Positions 11,458-22,853 of a DNA stretch of 64,000 bases are shown here, one piece after another. A program made the position numbers and the translations under genes. Positions within the stretch are counted from its first letter, which is position 1, and every line of letters begins with the position of its first letter. The notes beneath the pieces were generated by a model, which was not told where the DNA came from, searched no databases, and worked only from the letters and a program-made list of their open reading frames with translations. The stretch is from Vigna angularis (taxonomy: Eukaryota > Streptophyta > Magnoliopsida > Fabales > Fabaceae), in assembly GCF_016808095.1 (NCBI RefSeq), contig NC_068971.1, positions 3,732,501 through 3,796,500 on the forward strand. The letters are read 5' to 3'.

Positions 11458-12907
11458 ATGGCCATCAGCCCTCACTTTCTTGTTATACCGTATCCAGTTC
11501 TAGGCCACGTGAATCCCCTCGTCCAGTTGTCTCAGATTCTGGCCAAACATGGCTGCAGCATCACTTTTCTGAATACAGAGTTCAGCCACAAACGGTTGAA
11601 CGCCACTGGTGCTGGCCTTGACAACCTCAAGGGATCAGGGATAAGGTTTGTGACACTCCCAGATGGGTTAGGCCCTGAAGATGATCGAAGTGACCAGAAG
11701 AAAGTTGTTCGTTCCATCAAAACCAATATGCCCTCCATGCTTCCTAAGCTCATACAAGATGTCAATGCTTTAGATGTAAACAATAAGATCACTTGTATTG
11801 TTGTGACATTGAGCATGACTTGGGCCTTGAAAGTCGCCCACACTTTGGGAATCAAAGGCACTCTTCTATGGCCTGCATCAGCAACTACTCTCGTCTTGTG
11901 TGATTGCATCCCAAGGCTGATTGATGATGGCGTTATAGATTCATATGGTAAGAGTATTAACATTTATGGTACTTGTTATGTCAGTTTTTGAGAGATTAAT
12001 AATTAGTATCATATATACTAAGGAGGTTCTTTCATGGTTTTTCGTTTTTGGCATTGAAGGAATCCCTGGAAGAAGACAGAAAATTCAACTCTCCCCAAAC
12101 ATGCCTTCGATGGACACAGAAAACTTTCCATGGCGTGGGCATGAGAAGTTGCACTTTGATCATCTCGTGCAAGAGATGCAGACCATGAAGTTAGGAGAAT
12201 GGTGGCTTTGCAACACAACTTATAATCTTGAGCCTGCAGTGTTTTCCATGTCACCAAGGCTGCTTCCAATTGGTCCATTGATGGCAAGTGACAGCAACAA
12301 AAGTTCATTCTGGGAAGAAGACACGTCCTGTTTGGAGTGGTTAGACGAGCAACTACCTCAATCTGTTGTGTATGTTTCCTTTGGTAGCATGGCTGTAATG
12401 GACCCCAACCAATTTAATGAATTAGCCCTTGGAATTGATCTCCTCAAGAAGCCTTTTATTTGGGTTGTACGTCCAAATGACAACAAGGTAAACATTAATG
12501 CATACCCTCATGATTTTCATGGAAAGAGAGGTAGAACTGTAGCTTGGGCACCACAGAAGAAGATATTAAACCACCCTGCATTGGCTTGCTTCATCAGTCA
12601 CTGTGGTTGGAATTCTACTGTAGAAGGTGTATGTGGTGGCACACCCTTCTTGTGCTGGCCATTTGCCAAGGACCAACTTGTTAACAAGTCATACATCTGT
12701 GATGTCTGGAAGGTTGGAGTAGGATTAGACAAGGACGAAAATGGATTGATATCAAAAGAAGAGATAAAGAATAAGGTTGAGCAATTACTTGGGGATCAAA
12801 ACATAAAAGCAAGATCATTGAGAATGAAGGAATTGACCATGAATAACATATCCAAAGGTGGCCAGTCTTCCAAAAATCTAGAAAAGTTTATCAAGTGGGC
12901 ACAGTAA
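11458..12907 (+). CDS. UGT83A1: UDP-glycosyltransferase, UGT83A1-like (copy 3)
   Basis: Exons 11458-11947 and 12060-12907 join in phase 1 inside a Gly codon (donor G/GTAAGA, acceptor CATTGAAG/GA) to give 445 residues. The intron is only 112 bp, the shortest of the array. The N-terminal domain opens MAISPHFLVIPYPVLGH, one residue longer than its neighbours, with candidate catalytic His17. The PSPG box spans about 326-369, ends in Gln369 and contains HCGWNSTVEG. Thr117 sits where plant UGTs usually have the catalytic-relay Asp. It would be a cytosolic small-molecule glucosyltransferase; the acceptor is unknown. Alternative frames across exon 1 on both strands are long but have no family signature. 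The start is the first ATG, placed exactly at the conserved N terminus. Confidence 0.93.
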
Positions 12908-14490
12908 TAGTACTTTGGATTCGAAGCTGTTATTTTATTTTATTTTATTTTACTTTTATTTGAATGTTCGGAATTTATTTCGTAGACATATTTATGTACT
13001 AGACAACTTAATCTATGAAAATTGAAAATGTTAGGAGCTGTCGTATACATCCCATTTGTATTATGAAGTTCGTTCAATGAATCCTGTGTCCCCTTCATTA
13101 TTCATTATTACTAACCTATCGGTTTCTGTTACGTAATTATTGTAGCTTTCAATAATTTCTTTTGGTTTCATTCAGCTAACACCAGTCATAACAGAGTATG
13201 ATGCCCAAAGGCTTGGTTATCGTTCCAAACACACAACATATTTTACACACAATTTTCCTTTTCGTTTCGTACGTTGTATGCACTTCATCTTGGCTTTTCT
13301 TTGAAGACCCTTCTTCATTTCGCTATATTATCAAAAGTATATGAGTACGATATGAGTTATCAAAAGTATATAAAATAGTACTATCACGCTAGTGCAGTAG
13401 CATAGAAAAAATAATTATGGTTCTAGTTAATACTTTTGACTTTTGGCAGGGACGTTGCCAGTCAAACTTTACAAGTACCTTACAACACACATTATTACAA
13501 CATAACATGTGATGACCCTCATACAAACTTATTGTCAACCACGGACGGACAAAAAGTCTCCTTGGAAGCAGAAATTTAATACTTTTCTGATTAATATTTT
13601 GTTTTTATTCCGTCACTGGTTTAACAACATGATAATTTTTCTTTATATCCACTTCAAGGAGGAAGCTGGGTTGCTAGAGAGGGTTGGCAGAGTTAGGCCT
13701 GAGAAGTGAGAGAAAGTTGAAACATGGGGAGGTTCCAGAACTGGTGATAGTAGGATATGGTTATTATCTCTAGATGAATCTTAGGATAAGTGAAAATGGT
13801 GCATCATGGACCACACTTATGAAGGTGGTCCCTGTTATTGGCATTGCTCTATTATATATTGTACGTTATGGTGAAGGAAAAAAAGAGTTGAATTTATCTG
13901 ATATCAGAAATAAAATTCAGAGAATTAAAAACTAATAGACTTTTATTATAATTTTTTATTTCTCTTCAACTGAATCTTTTGAATTTCTAGTTTAACCCTT
14001 TTATCACCTTATTTCTTTCTTACCAAATGGATTGTAAATAACACTTCTTAATACACTATAACTGTAATCAATTATAATATCAGATATGAAAACAGGCTTA
14101 CTCTTACCACGGTTTAAAATATGTACAGTCTTGTTTTTTTTTATTTAAAAATAGCACCAATAATTCCTACTAACAATAAATAACAAATATATCTAAATTT
14201 TTTCATGAATCTAAGGCGGTAGGTGTTCATGCAGTTAATTAATCAGAATTAATTACTATATTTTTTAGGTTCTGATAGCCCAAATTTAAAAGCATTTAGA
14301 ATCTGACGTGGTCTGTACTTAATGCAACGATGTCAATTGATGAAAACTTTTGAAAGCGAACTTGGAGAAATACTTTCTACATAGAAAAGTCTAATGAAAA
14401 ACTGGTACACCAGTCGATAAAATCCAGCTCAAACTCTTGGATATTTCAGCTTCCTGGTATTTCTCTTCCTTGAAAGCAATTTTCAAGCAA
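12908..14490. other. Intergenic, no supported gene
   Basis: The 3' flank of copy 3 followed by AT-rich spacer. A short stretch near 13655-13710 reads KEEAGLLERVGRVRPEK in one frame before a stop and is slightly GC-richer, but nothing around it supports a gene. Confidence 0.4.
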
Positions 14491-17082
14491 ATGGGTATCC
14501 CCCACTTTCTTGTTATACCATATCCGGTTCAAGGGCACGTGAACCCCCTGATGCAGTTTTCTGAGGCTCTAACCAAACACGGCTGCAAAGTCACTTTCGT
14601 GAACACTGAGTTCAACCACAAACGAGCTAATAGCTCTGTTGGGGGGTTAGACAACCTTAAAGAAGAAGGGATGAGGTTTGTGACACTCCCAGATGGCTTG
14701 GATCCAGAAGATGATAGAAGTGACCATCACAAACTTTTCGTATCTATCAAAACCAACATGCCTGCTTTTCTTCCAAAGCTCGTACAAGATATCAATGCTT
14801 TGGATGTTCACAACAACATCACCTGCATAGTTGCTACAATGCACATGGGTTGGGCCTTGCAAGCTGCCCACAAATTGGGAATTAAAGCTGCTTTTCTCTG
14901 GACTGCATCTGCAGCTTCCTTGGCAGCATTCTATTTCATTCCAAGGCTCATTGAGGATGGAATCATCGACTCACAAGGTAAGAATATGATATTTTCATTG
15001 ATTTTTTTTATGAAAATTAAGTTTAATTTATAGTATATAAGTAGATATAAACCTCGTTTTAGAAACTGATTTTGTGGAATTGAGTTAGATTTAAAATTTA
15101 TTTAATTTAACGTGAGTGTTTTTGTGAGATTAAATTAAATTTAAAATTTATTTAGCTGGATTGTGAATAATTATTTTTGTAGAATTGAGTTAGATTTAAA
15201 GTTTGTTTAATTAGGTGTGAGTAGTTGTTGTGAAAGTCCACCTATTAGAATGTTATAAAGTGATTTTGTAGGATTAATTTTGTGAGGTTGAGTTTAATTT
15301 TATGTCATGTAATTTATCCAAATAAGCTTATATCTTGTTTCTCTTATCATAATTTTGCAGTAAAATCTTTCATTTGTGATAAACCAATATATGATTAGGC
15401 ACTTGTTTGATTATATTCTCCAGGTTTACACACTCAGTGCTTGATATATATTCACTCTTTGACCCGAAAATAGATGGGTCACTTGTAGTTGAAATTTATG
15501 ATATAGTCAAAATATAAATATTGTTACTTTGGGAAGAAATATGAAAAAAATCAGTCATTAATAAATTTTCAACAAATCGTATAAAATATTATATATAACA
15601 CCATTTTCGTGTGCTCCTTTTATCTATGTTACTTAAATTTGTACAAAGTCGGACTTGATTCTAAAATATATGAATAAAAAAACCTCAACTTTGGTTTGTA
15701 AAAATTTATAAATTCTAAAAACTTGTTTCGACTTAGTTTGAGTTAGATTGATAAATTATCAGTAAATATGATTTGGTTCATGACGGTTAAGAAATAAAAT
15801 TTAAGTTTAACTTAAATCTACAAAATTGACTTTTAAGGTAAAATTTGCACTTACTTATATATTATAATCTTTGGTTAATATGGGACTTTCAATATATTCC
15901 CTTACATTAAGATATATACATTTTGAGCGTGAGACTAAACATTAATGGGTGGTCTGATAGTGGTCGATAACGAGTGAAACAATATGTTCACACAAATCTT
16001 GCTAAAATAGACTCTAACCTGAATCTGATATAATGTTAAAAAGTAGACTTTAAACTTAACTCAACTCGACAAAATTAACTTGAGGTTTCAATCCATTTAT
16101 ATACTAAAAATCCTAAAGAGGAGGAGACATGTATTTTCGATAAAAAAAAAAAATTAAAATGCAAGTTTTGATCTTTTGATTTAGAAAGAATGAAGAGAAT
16201 ATTTGAGAAACTTGTGGCATTGCAAATGCAGGAGAGCAAACCAAACAACAAGAAATTCAGCTTTCCCCAAATATGCCTGTGATGGATGCTGAAGACCTCC
16301 CATGGGGTGGCTTTGCTAAGAAATTCTTCCCTCATATAGTTAAAGAGATGAAAAACTTGGAGTTTGGAGAATGGTGGCTTTGTAACAGTACTTCTGATCT
16401 TGAGCCTGGAGCAGTTTCCGTATCACCAAAGTTCCTCCCAATTGGACCATTGATGGAAAGTGACAGCAACAAAAGCTCATTCTGGGAAGAAGACACAACT
16501 TGCCTAACCTGGTTGGATCAGCAGCCACCTGAATCCGTTGTATATGTTTCCTTTGGTAGTATAGCAATCTTGGAACCAAACCAATTCAAAGAAGTAGCTC
16601 TAGGCCTTGATCTCCTAAAAAGGCCTTTTCTTTGGGTTGTTCGTCCAAGTAGTGATAATGACAAGGTAAACAACGCATACCCTGATGAATTCCATGGAAG
16701 TAAAGGTAAAATTGTGAACTGGGCACCTCAGAAAAAGATATTGAACCACCCTGCCATAGCTTGCTTCATCAGTCACTGTGGTTGGAATTCCACTTTGGAG
16801 GGTGTATGCAGTGGCACACCTTTCTTGTGTTTGCCATTTTTCAGTGACCAATTTGTAAACAGGTTATACATTTGTGATGTTTGGAAGGTTGGTCTGAAAT
16901 TAGACAAGGATGAAAATGGATTAATACTGAAGGAAGAGATAAGGAAGAAGGTGGAGCAAGTTCTTGAGAATGGAGACATAAAAGCAAGATCACTGAAACT
17001 GCAGGAATTGTTGGTGGATAACTCAGTTGTGGATGGTGAATCTTCAAAGAATCTCGAAAAGTTTATTAACTGGGCCAAGTAA
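14491..17082 (+). CDS. UGT83A1: UDP-glycosyltransferase, UGT83A1-like (copy 4)
   Basis: Exons 14491-14977 and 16232-17082 join in phase 1 in a Gly codon (donor G/GTAAGA, acceptor AAATGCAG/GA) to give 445 residues. The ATG at 14491 begins the conserved MGIPHFLVIPYPVQGH; the frame is open upstream but has no ATG there. His16 is the candidate catalytic base and Thr116 replaces the expected relay Asp. The PSPG box spans about 326-369 with HCGWNSTLEG and a final Gln369. It reads LCLPFF where most other copies read LCWPF, so a Trp of the box is Leu. The 1,254-bp intron has been enlarged by two retroelement-derived remnants. A possible polyadenylation signal (AATAAA) lies near 17199. Predicted cytosolic glucosyltransferase, acceptor unknown. 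Confidence 0.93.
15030..15330 (+). repeat. Decayed TRIM-like repeat in the intron of UGT copy 4
   Basis: Three or four degraded copies of GATTTTGTGGAATTGAGTTAG ATTTAAA-type sequence in a row, recognisable from the better preserved LTRs at 9647 and 46925. Possibly a nested or unequal-recombination product. Confidence 0.5.
15785..16095 (-). repeat. Decayed TRIM-like repeats, inverted, in the same intron
   Basis: Two stretches read as the complement of the same repeat. TTACTTATATATTATAATC ... ATATGGGACTTTCA ends near 15890, and a second has AAAAAGTAGACTTTAAACTTAACTC near 16035-16065. They face the direct copies at 15030-15330, so this intron can fold into a long imperfect hairpin. Confidence 0.5.
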
Positions 17083-17702
17083 TGATAATAATACCTTCAG
17101 CAATAGTTTCGAATCAAAGTTTTCTTTGTCTGTTTTCTCTTTAGTTCTATATCTCAAAGGAAACTAATGTAGTATGTGTGAACTATTTCACTTTGTAATA
17201 AATGGTTCTAAAATAAATTTAACGTTAGAACTTCGAATCTTTGTAAATTAATCGAAAAATAGGTTGATTTCATTCAATTCGATTTTAATAACATATATGA
17301 CGACACCTGAGTTTCCAAATGTATTAGGAAAAAAATACTCACTCTCACTCAATCAAGATCAAAGAAATACGGTATACATAAAAGAACATCACAAATAAAA
17401 ATTATGAATTTATATGATCCAACGTTTCTCATCTAAAAATTATTTAAATTATTATAATGGCGACTTCTTAAATGTTTTTTTTTTCTTCATATAATCTCTC
17501 TAAATAACAAGAGTTCATTTTTTTTTATTAAATAAGACAATAAAGTTTAATTATCTTATATCTTCATTTATATCTTGTTATGCTGATAAAATTTATCCAA
17601 AAAAAAAAAACTCATCATATCTCTTACAACACGACATTTCCTTTTTTTTTAATTAATGTTAAAAATCTGAAATGATTTTTCAATAATATGTTTCTGGGTA
17701 CT
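17083..17702. other. 3' flank and AT-rich spacer, no gene
   Basis: Downstream sequence of UGT copy 4 with several poly-T and poly-A runs; nothing coding is supported. Confidence 0.5.
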
Positions 17703-17710
17703 CTTAAAAC

Positions 17711-18262
17711 TAGAGCTGTCAAAATGGGTTACAACTCGCAAGCCAACCCGGCCCACCACAGGTTTGAGCCGGGTTGGGTTAGAAAAAATTGTATTTTTTT
17801 TTATGCGGGTCAGATTTCAACCCGGCTCGTTTAAACCCGGCTCATACGAGTTGAACCCGTGATGGGCCGGGTTGGCCCACCAATCCACCTATCTAATTTT
17901 ATTTTATTAAAAATTAATTTTAGTTTTATAAAAAAATATTTATTATTTTGTTTTTGCTTGAAAAAATTATTTAAGTTTCTTATTTTCAAAATTAATTAAA
18001 CACTCATGTTGGAAGTGAAATTTGGGAGTGAAATTTGTTTAGATTTGTATTATAGAAAGTTTGTAATTTTTTTATTTAAAAGAAATTGTAATTAAGTGAA
18101 CCAGTAAGCCAACCTGTTTACCCACCAACCCGTGGTGGGTCGAGCCGGGTTCGAATTTTTCTGGCTCGCTAATAAATGAGCCGGGTTGGGTTGGCTCACT
18201 AAGTGACCAACCCGTGGTGGGCTGAGTCGGGTCAGGCCGGGTGGCCCGTTTTGACAGCTCTA
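17711..18262. mobile_element. hAT-like MITE
   Basis: A 552-bp non-autonomous element with terminal inverted repeats TAGAGCTGTCAAAATGGG and CCCGTTTTGACAGCTCTA, flanked by an exact 8-bp target-site duplication CTTAAAAC (17703-17710 and 18263-18270), the size made by hAT transposases. Subterminal regions are rich in AACCCGGC / GCCGGGTT in both orientations, flanking an AT-rich centre. There is no transposase. A diverged copy is nested at 62248-62783. Confidence 0.9.
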
Positions 18263-18429
18263 CTTAAAACTCATCAAATTTGATTATCCAAATAGTTTTT
18301 TTTTTACTTACTTCAGACTATTGGGGAGGGTTTCTCCATGCATCTCACTACCTTCACCCTACACCTCCCATTAATTTGATATTTCCAACTGTAATCCTAA
18401 GTTAGGGAATATTTTGATTTTAAATAAAA

Positions 18430-19700
18430 AGGCTGACCCATCCATTCAATAAAAAGAAGCAAACCCTACACTCATTTCTTCACTCCAATGTCGCATTTCA
18501 CGTTTGAAAATCTTTCTCCACTCAGTGCCGCATTCACGTTTGAAAACCCTACAACCTTTTTTCCTCCTTTCTTCCTCTATGTCGTATTTCATATCTTGCA
18601 ACATATACTTCTTTCTTTCTCCTCTCTTCCCACAGTCCTTCCCTCCTCCCTCACTTTGACCATTTATTTTGAATCCCCTCCTCCCCTCCTCTCTGGTTTC
18701 TGGTTTGGTGGTTGTGTGGTGTTGTTGTGGTTGTGAGATCTGGGAATGTAGAAGGAGATACGAGAGGGACGCCTTAAGCGCACTTGGAATTATAGTTATG
18801 GCAGAGCCGCACTTGGAAGTGCGGTTGGTTGAGAGAGTCGTCGCAATTGGAGCTATTCGCGTAGAGCTGCACTTGGAAAGACGGTTGAGGAGCGTCGCAG
18901 TTGGAGGTGCAAAATGCGGTCAAGCTTTTTTTTGGTTTTCTTTTTTTGGTTTTCTTTTTTCTGCGCTTATGAAAATTTATGTTAATATATTAAAGTTATT
19001 TTTTAAAATATTTTATATACTTTTTTTTGTTAATATGTTTTCGTAATATGTTTTTCTTTTTTTTATTTGTTTGTTAATTTTTTTTAAATTTGTTCTTTTT
19101 TTTTAATTTTAATTTTTTTATATATTATTTATTATGTATATTTTTTTGTTTTATTTTATTTTATTTGTTTCGAAATTTGTTTTTAATCTGTAATTTTTAT
19201 GAAATTATTTATTTTATTAAATAATAATTATTATGCCTAAATTGTTTTTAACATACGCATGATGTAAATCAAACTGGTTGTCATCAAACTATTTGTCAAA
19301 CACAGTATAACTCCTAAGAATATATGACAATAAACGAACAAGAAAGATGTAAAACAGGATTCAGAATGTAATGTGCAAATAAACATCAAATCATCATAAG
19401 CAAGCATGTGAAATTGTAGCCTTAGGTTAAAAATAACAAAAAGGTTTGCACAGTAAAACCACACTTGGAAGTGCAACACCCCTAAACCGCAGTTCGAAGT
19501 GCGATTAGGGTTCGAATTTCGGCTATGTCTCTAACTGGCGATAAGCTTTCTGCCTTCTTCCTCCTCCACTATCCACAACACCACCAGCACTGCCTTATTC
19601 CTCCTCCATTGTCCACAGCACCACCATCACTAGATAAATTTACAACTCTAAAGTCAGAAAATAATTTAACACTACAAGTAAAAGTGAAAAAATAAGAAAA
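18430..19700. other. Unclassified repeat-like block with a dyad motif
   Basis: A pyrimidine-rich segment (18530-18700), a GC-richer patch (18720-18920), T-rich tracts, and a second GC-richer patch (19455-19640) rich in CCTCCT and CACCA. The patches share an imperfect dyad motif. CCGCACTTGGAAGTGCGG at 18807-18824 has 8-bp arms and a 2-base centre, and related forms lie near 18780, 18870, 19462 and 19488. No terminal repeats or target duplication were found and no protein is recognisable. It may be a decayed LTR-type element. Confidence 0.4.
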
Positions 19701-19747
19701 GGGAAGGGGGTGCATGTAGGATATAATTTATACAACAGAGGAGATTT

Positions 19748-20907
19748 TGTTAGAATCGCTGCAGCGGAATTATTAGCGTGGAATAACAAACCAAGAGGGT
19801 TTTTAATACGAACGTGTGCCTTTTAATTTCTACTCAATTAAACTTACCAAGCAAATAATAAAGACAAATAAAGAGAGTAAGGTTGAGAGAAATTTGCACA
19901 GATGATTTTATCCTGGTTCGGATCTTACCAATCCTACGTCCAGCCGCTTATCTCAAAACAAGATAAACAGTTTACTACTCACAAAACAATTACAAATTAC
20001 AATCACACAGAAACAATTTGTAAGAGTTTAGAAACCACCTCTCTTGATACCACAAGAGATGAACCTACACCTCCTTTGAGTCTTCACAAAGGATGAACAC
20101 CTCCTCCGAATACTTCACGAAGGATGAACTTCCTCTTCCGAACACCTCCTCAGACACACCAAGGATGAACCGGCTATTTCCTCTGTCACCGTAGCAGCAC
20201 TTCACCAGCTCCACAGACACGAGTTTCACAAGCCGAACAAGAACACACAAGTCTCAATGATTTCTGAGTACTAGAGCACAAGGGAAGAGTTGTGTTTGAG
20301 ATGGAGAGTGAGCCATTTTATAGACTCAGCCTCATACCCTTCCATTCTTCGAAAATGGGCCACCTAACGCATTTAATCGATTAATACAAAGATTAATCGA
20401 TTAAAATGAGTACAACGGCTAGTTCTTCAAATCTGAAACCCCCAACGGCTATTGTTAATCGATTATTCTCAGGCATAATCGATTAACTAATCGATTATTA
20501 TAGGCTTTAATCGATTATTACAGTGCAACGGCTAGTTTTTCAAAAGCTTGAAAACTCCAACGGTCAGCTTTAATCGATTAAAATGTATTTTAATCGATTA
20601 GCTAATAGATTAAAAAAAGTTTTAATCTATTAAAACAGAAAAGGTTGAGTTTTCAGCTTTTACTCGTTTTAATCGATTAATACTTGTTTTAATCGATTAA
20701 AACAGTGCGATTTTGACTCTGGACATTAATTATATAATATAAAATTACATGGAATCAAAACCACTAAAAATCTAAGTCCTAGACACTAAACTACAATTAT
20801 TACAAAAGCTTTCCATAGCAATACAAGTCTTCATAACATCTTGAATCTTGATTTCTCTTGACTTGATTTGGACATCATCAAAACTTCATCTTCATCATTT
20901 TGCTAAC
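19748..20907 (+). mobile_element. Solo LTR, probably Ty1/Copia-like
   Basis: A 1,160-bp sequence beginning TGTTAG and ending CTAACA (perfect short inverted ends, TG...CA) between exact 5-bp direct repeats GATTT (19743-19747 and 20908-20912). This is the structure left when the two LTRs of a retrotransposon recombine. No gag-pol lies next to it. The middle carries a dense cluster of the palindrome TAATCGATTA and several AACGG boxes, annotated separately. Assignment to Copia rests on the TGTTAG...CTAACA ends and size and is tentative. Confidence 0.85.
20370..20705. repeat. Cluster of TAATCGATTA palindromes in the solo LTR
   Basis: By hand count there are ten exact copies of TAATCGATTA within about 335 bp plus two one-base variants (TAATAGATTA, TAATCTATTA), several as the longer TTAATCGATTAA. 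Spacing is irregular, so this is not a simple tandem array. Interspersed are CAACGGCTAGTT repeats. Two sites, CCCAACGGCTA (20441-20451) and TCCAACGGTCA (20556-20566), fit the plant mitosis-specific activator consensus YCYAACGGYYA. Confidence 0.9.
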
Positions 20908-21293
20908 AGATTTAGGGTTTATACAATCAAACAAAATTTAGGGTTATTGGTTGTTAGGAGGATTGTTGATAGTTACAAAATTATTAATTTTTATTTAACT
21001 TTAATAAATGGTGGACAACTGTATAAAATGAAAAGTGCATAGTGAGATAGGTGAGCTGCAGGAAGCATCCTCGTTGGAGTTTGGTTTACGCACATATTTG
21101 GTTAGCCTTAAGTGTATATTAATAGCTAAACAATAGATTCCACATCCTCTGTTAGGCCCAAAGATACTCAGATTTTTTTTTTCCTTTTTAAACCACGCGT
21201 ATTCTATTTTTATTAACCAATAAGTAAAAATAAAATAATTTTATTGTGAGTAAGAAAACATATCTAATAATTATTTATATTTTGGCTTAAATG

Positions 21294-21614
21294 GTTACTT
21301 CGTCCTCATGTTATGTTAAGAGGTGAATTTATGTTTAGTACTCAGTTTTAAAAATGAAGATATTGGGTCGCTATGTTATGAAAAATATATGAATAAGGTC
21401 CACAAAGAAAGAACAAGTTCAACAAATCATCAAAGAAAAAGCTTAACAAGAAAGATAAAAAGAAGAGAGAAGAGAAAAAGTAGGATCACATGAGCATGGA
21501 CTTAACGTCGTTGTTGTCAACTTAACGAACATGACCTTATTCATACACTTTTCATAACAGGAACCCAAACAGAAATTCACCTCTTAACATGAGGACAAAG
21601 TAAACATTTAAGCC
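21294..21614. mobile_element. Mutator-like MITE
   Basis: A 321-bp element with inverted ends GGCTTAAATGGTTACTTCGT / complement, continuing through TCCTCATGTTA...AAGAGGTGAATTT. It is flanked by an exact 9-bp target-site duplication TTATATTTT (21285-21293 and 21615-21623). Same family as 1848-2422 and 55042-55219 (GGYTTAAT termini followed by a GTCCT box). Non-coding. Confidence 0.85.
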
Positions 21615-21623
21615 TTATATTTT

Positions 21624-22792
21624 CTTAGATTTAAATATTTGTTATCCTTTGAAGTTAGTTATTTTTTTTCTCCAATAAAAAATTTAATTTACTTTAATCT
21701 TTAAATTTTGTAAATATATTAATTTTAGTTTTAGGATTAGATGCTAAAGATATTAATGATATGATAAATATTACTTTACATTCGTTGCCGAGATTTAATT
21801 AAGTGATAGGATTAAATGTGGTTAAAAATGTTTTATTCATTTTTAATTAAAACTGTTAAAACAAGTAAGTAAGTTTATCATTAAAAATTAATCATGAATT
21901 AATCTAATTTAACTCACTCATTAATAAATTTAAAAATTTTGAACTTAATCCACCTTATCATTACGAGTTAAACAGATTCACTTAATAAATATAAACCCTT
22001 GACCAGTCCTTATTTCACTCAATGTGGGACTTTGTTTGCACTCCAACACTTTTTAATATATAACCAAAATAAAAAATTTTCAAACTTATGTAAATTTTTT
22101 TTGTCATTTTATTTAATAAATAAATCATTTATCACAAAAACTAAATATAATTCTAGATTATACCTTATTATCTTCTTAAGAAAAAATGATGACTAATAAA
22201 AAAAAAAGATAAAAAGTGAATGAAATGTCATATACTCTGTTTCTTTCTTCCAAATTTTCAAAATAAAAGTTTATTGTGTTTTGAACTATAATTATAATTT
22301 TAAGTTAAGAGTGAGATAAGTTTTTTTAATGTCTGGATTGGTAAATCAGATCCATTTTTATCTCACCTAAATTTGTAATTTCTTTTTTAACTTAATCCAA
22401 CTAAAATACATAATGAACCGAATTGATTTACCTATTTTAAGCCATTTTAACCGTTGATCTTTTAACTTTTAAAATAATGTCAGTTATGATGGTCATATCT
22501 ATGTCGTCAATATGGTCTAATTCATAAACTAAAAATAACATTTTGCAACATTGAAAAATAAAAAATATATAATTGAAAAATTAAAAGAGTACTAATTTAA
22601 ACTAAAAACGTGTTTTAAGACATTCTTTTGTCACTTGGTTGAATTATTTATTGAGACACGTTGGTTGAACTATTTCGTGAGACACACGCATAACTTGTAC
22701 CTATTTCATTTTGCTTTTTCCTTCTCTCTTTTCCACGTTATATTATTATTTGTTTTTCACATGTACCAAACAAAAAGTTATCCTTAACGTCG
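21624..22792. other. AT-rich upstream spacer of UGT copy 5
   Basis: No coding or structured element recognised; presumably contains the distal promoter of the next gene. Confidence 0.4.
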
Positions 22793-22800
22793 TATAAATA
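22793..22800 (+). promoter_or_regulatory. Probable TATA box of UGT copy 5
   Basis: TATAAATA 54 bp before the ATG at 22854. This would place transcription start near 22825 and give a 5' UTR of about 30 bases. Inferred from position and sequence only. Confidence 0.45.
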
Positions 22801-22853
22801 ACTTGCCACTTTGCAGCAAAAAATCAACTTCAAACACCTTTTACTCAGCAGAC

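Noticed and set aside
14437..14490. N-terminal extension of UGT copy 4
   Set aside because: The upstream frame has no ATG; the conserved family N terminus begins exactly at the ATG at 14491. The same reasoning applies to UGT copy 5 (22803-22853).
19495..19530. tRNA-like B box (GGGTTCGAATTTC)
   Set aside because: No A box, acceptor stem or anticodon arm can be drawn around it.
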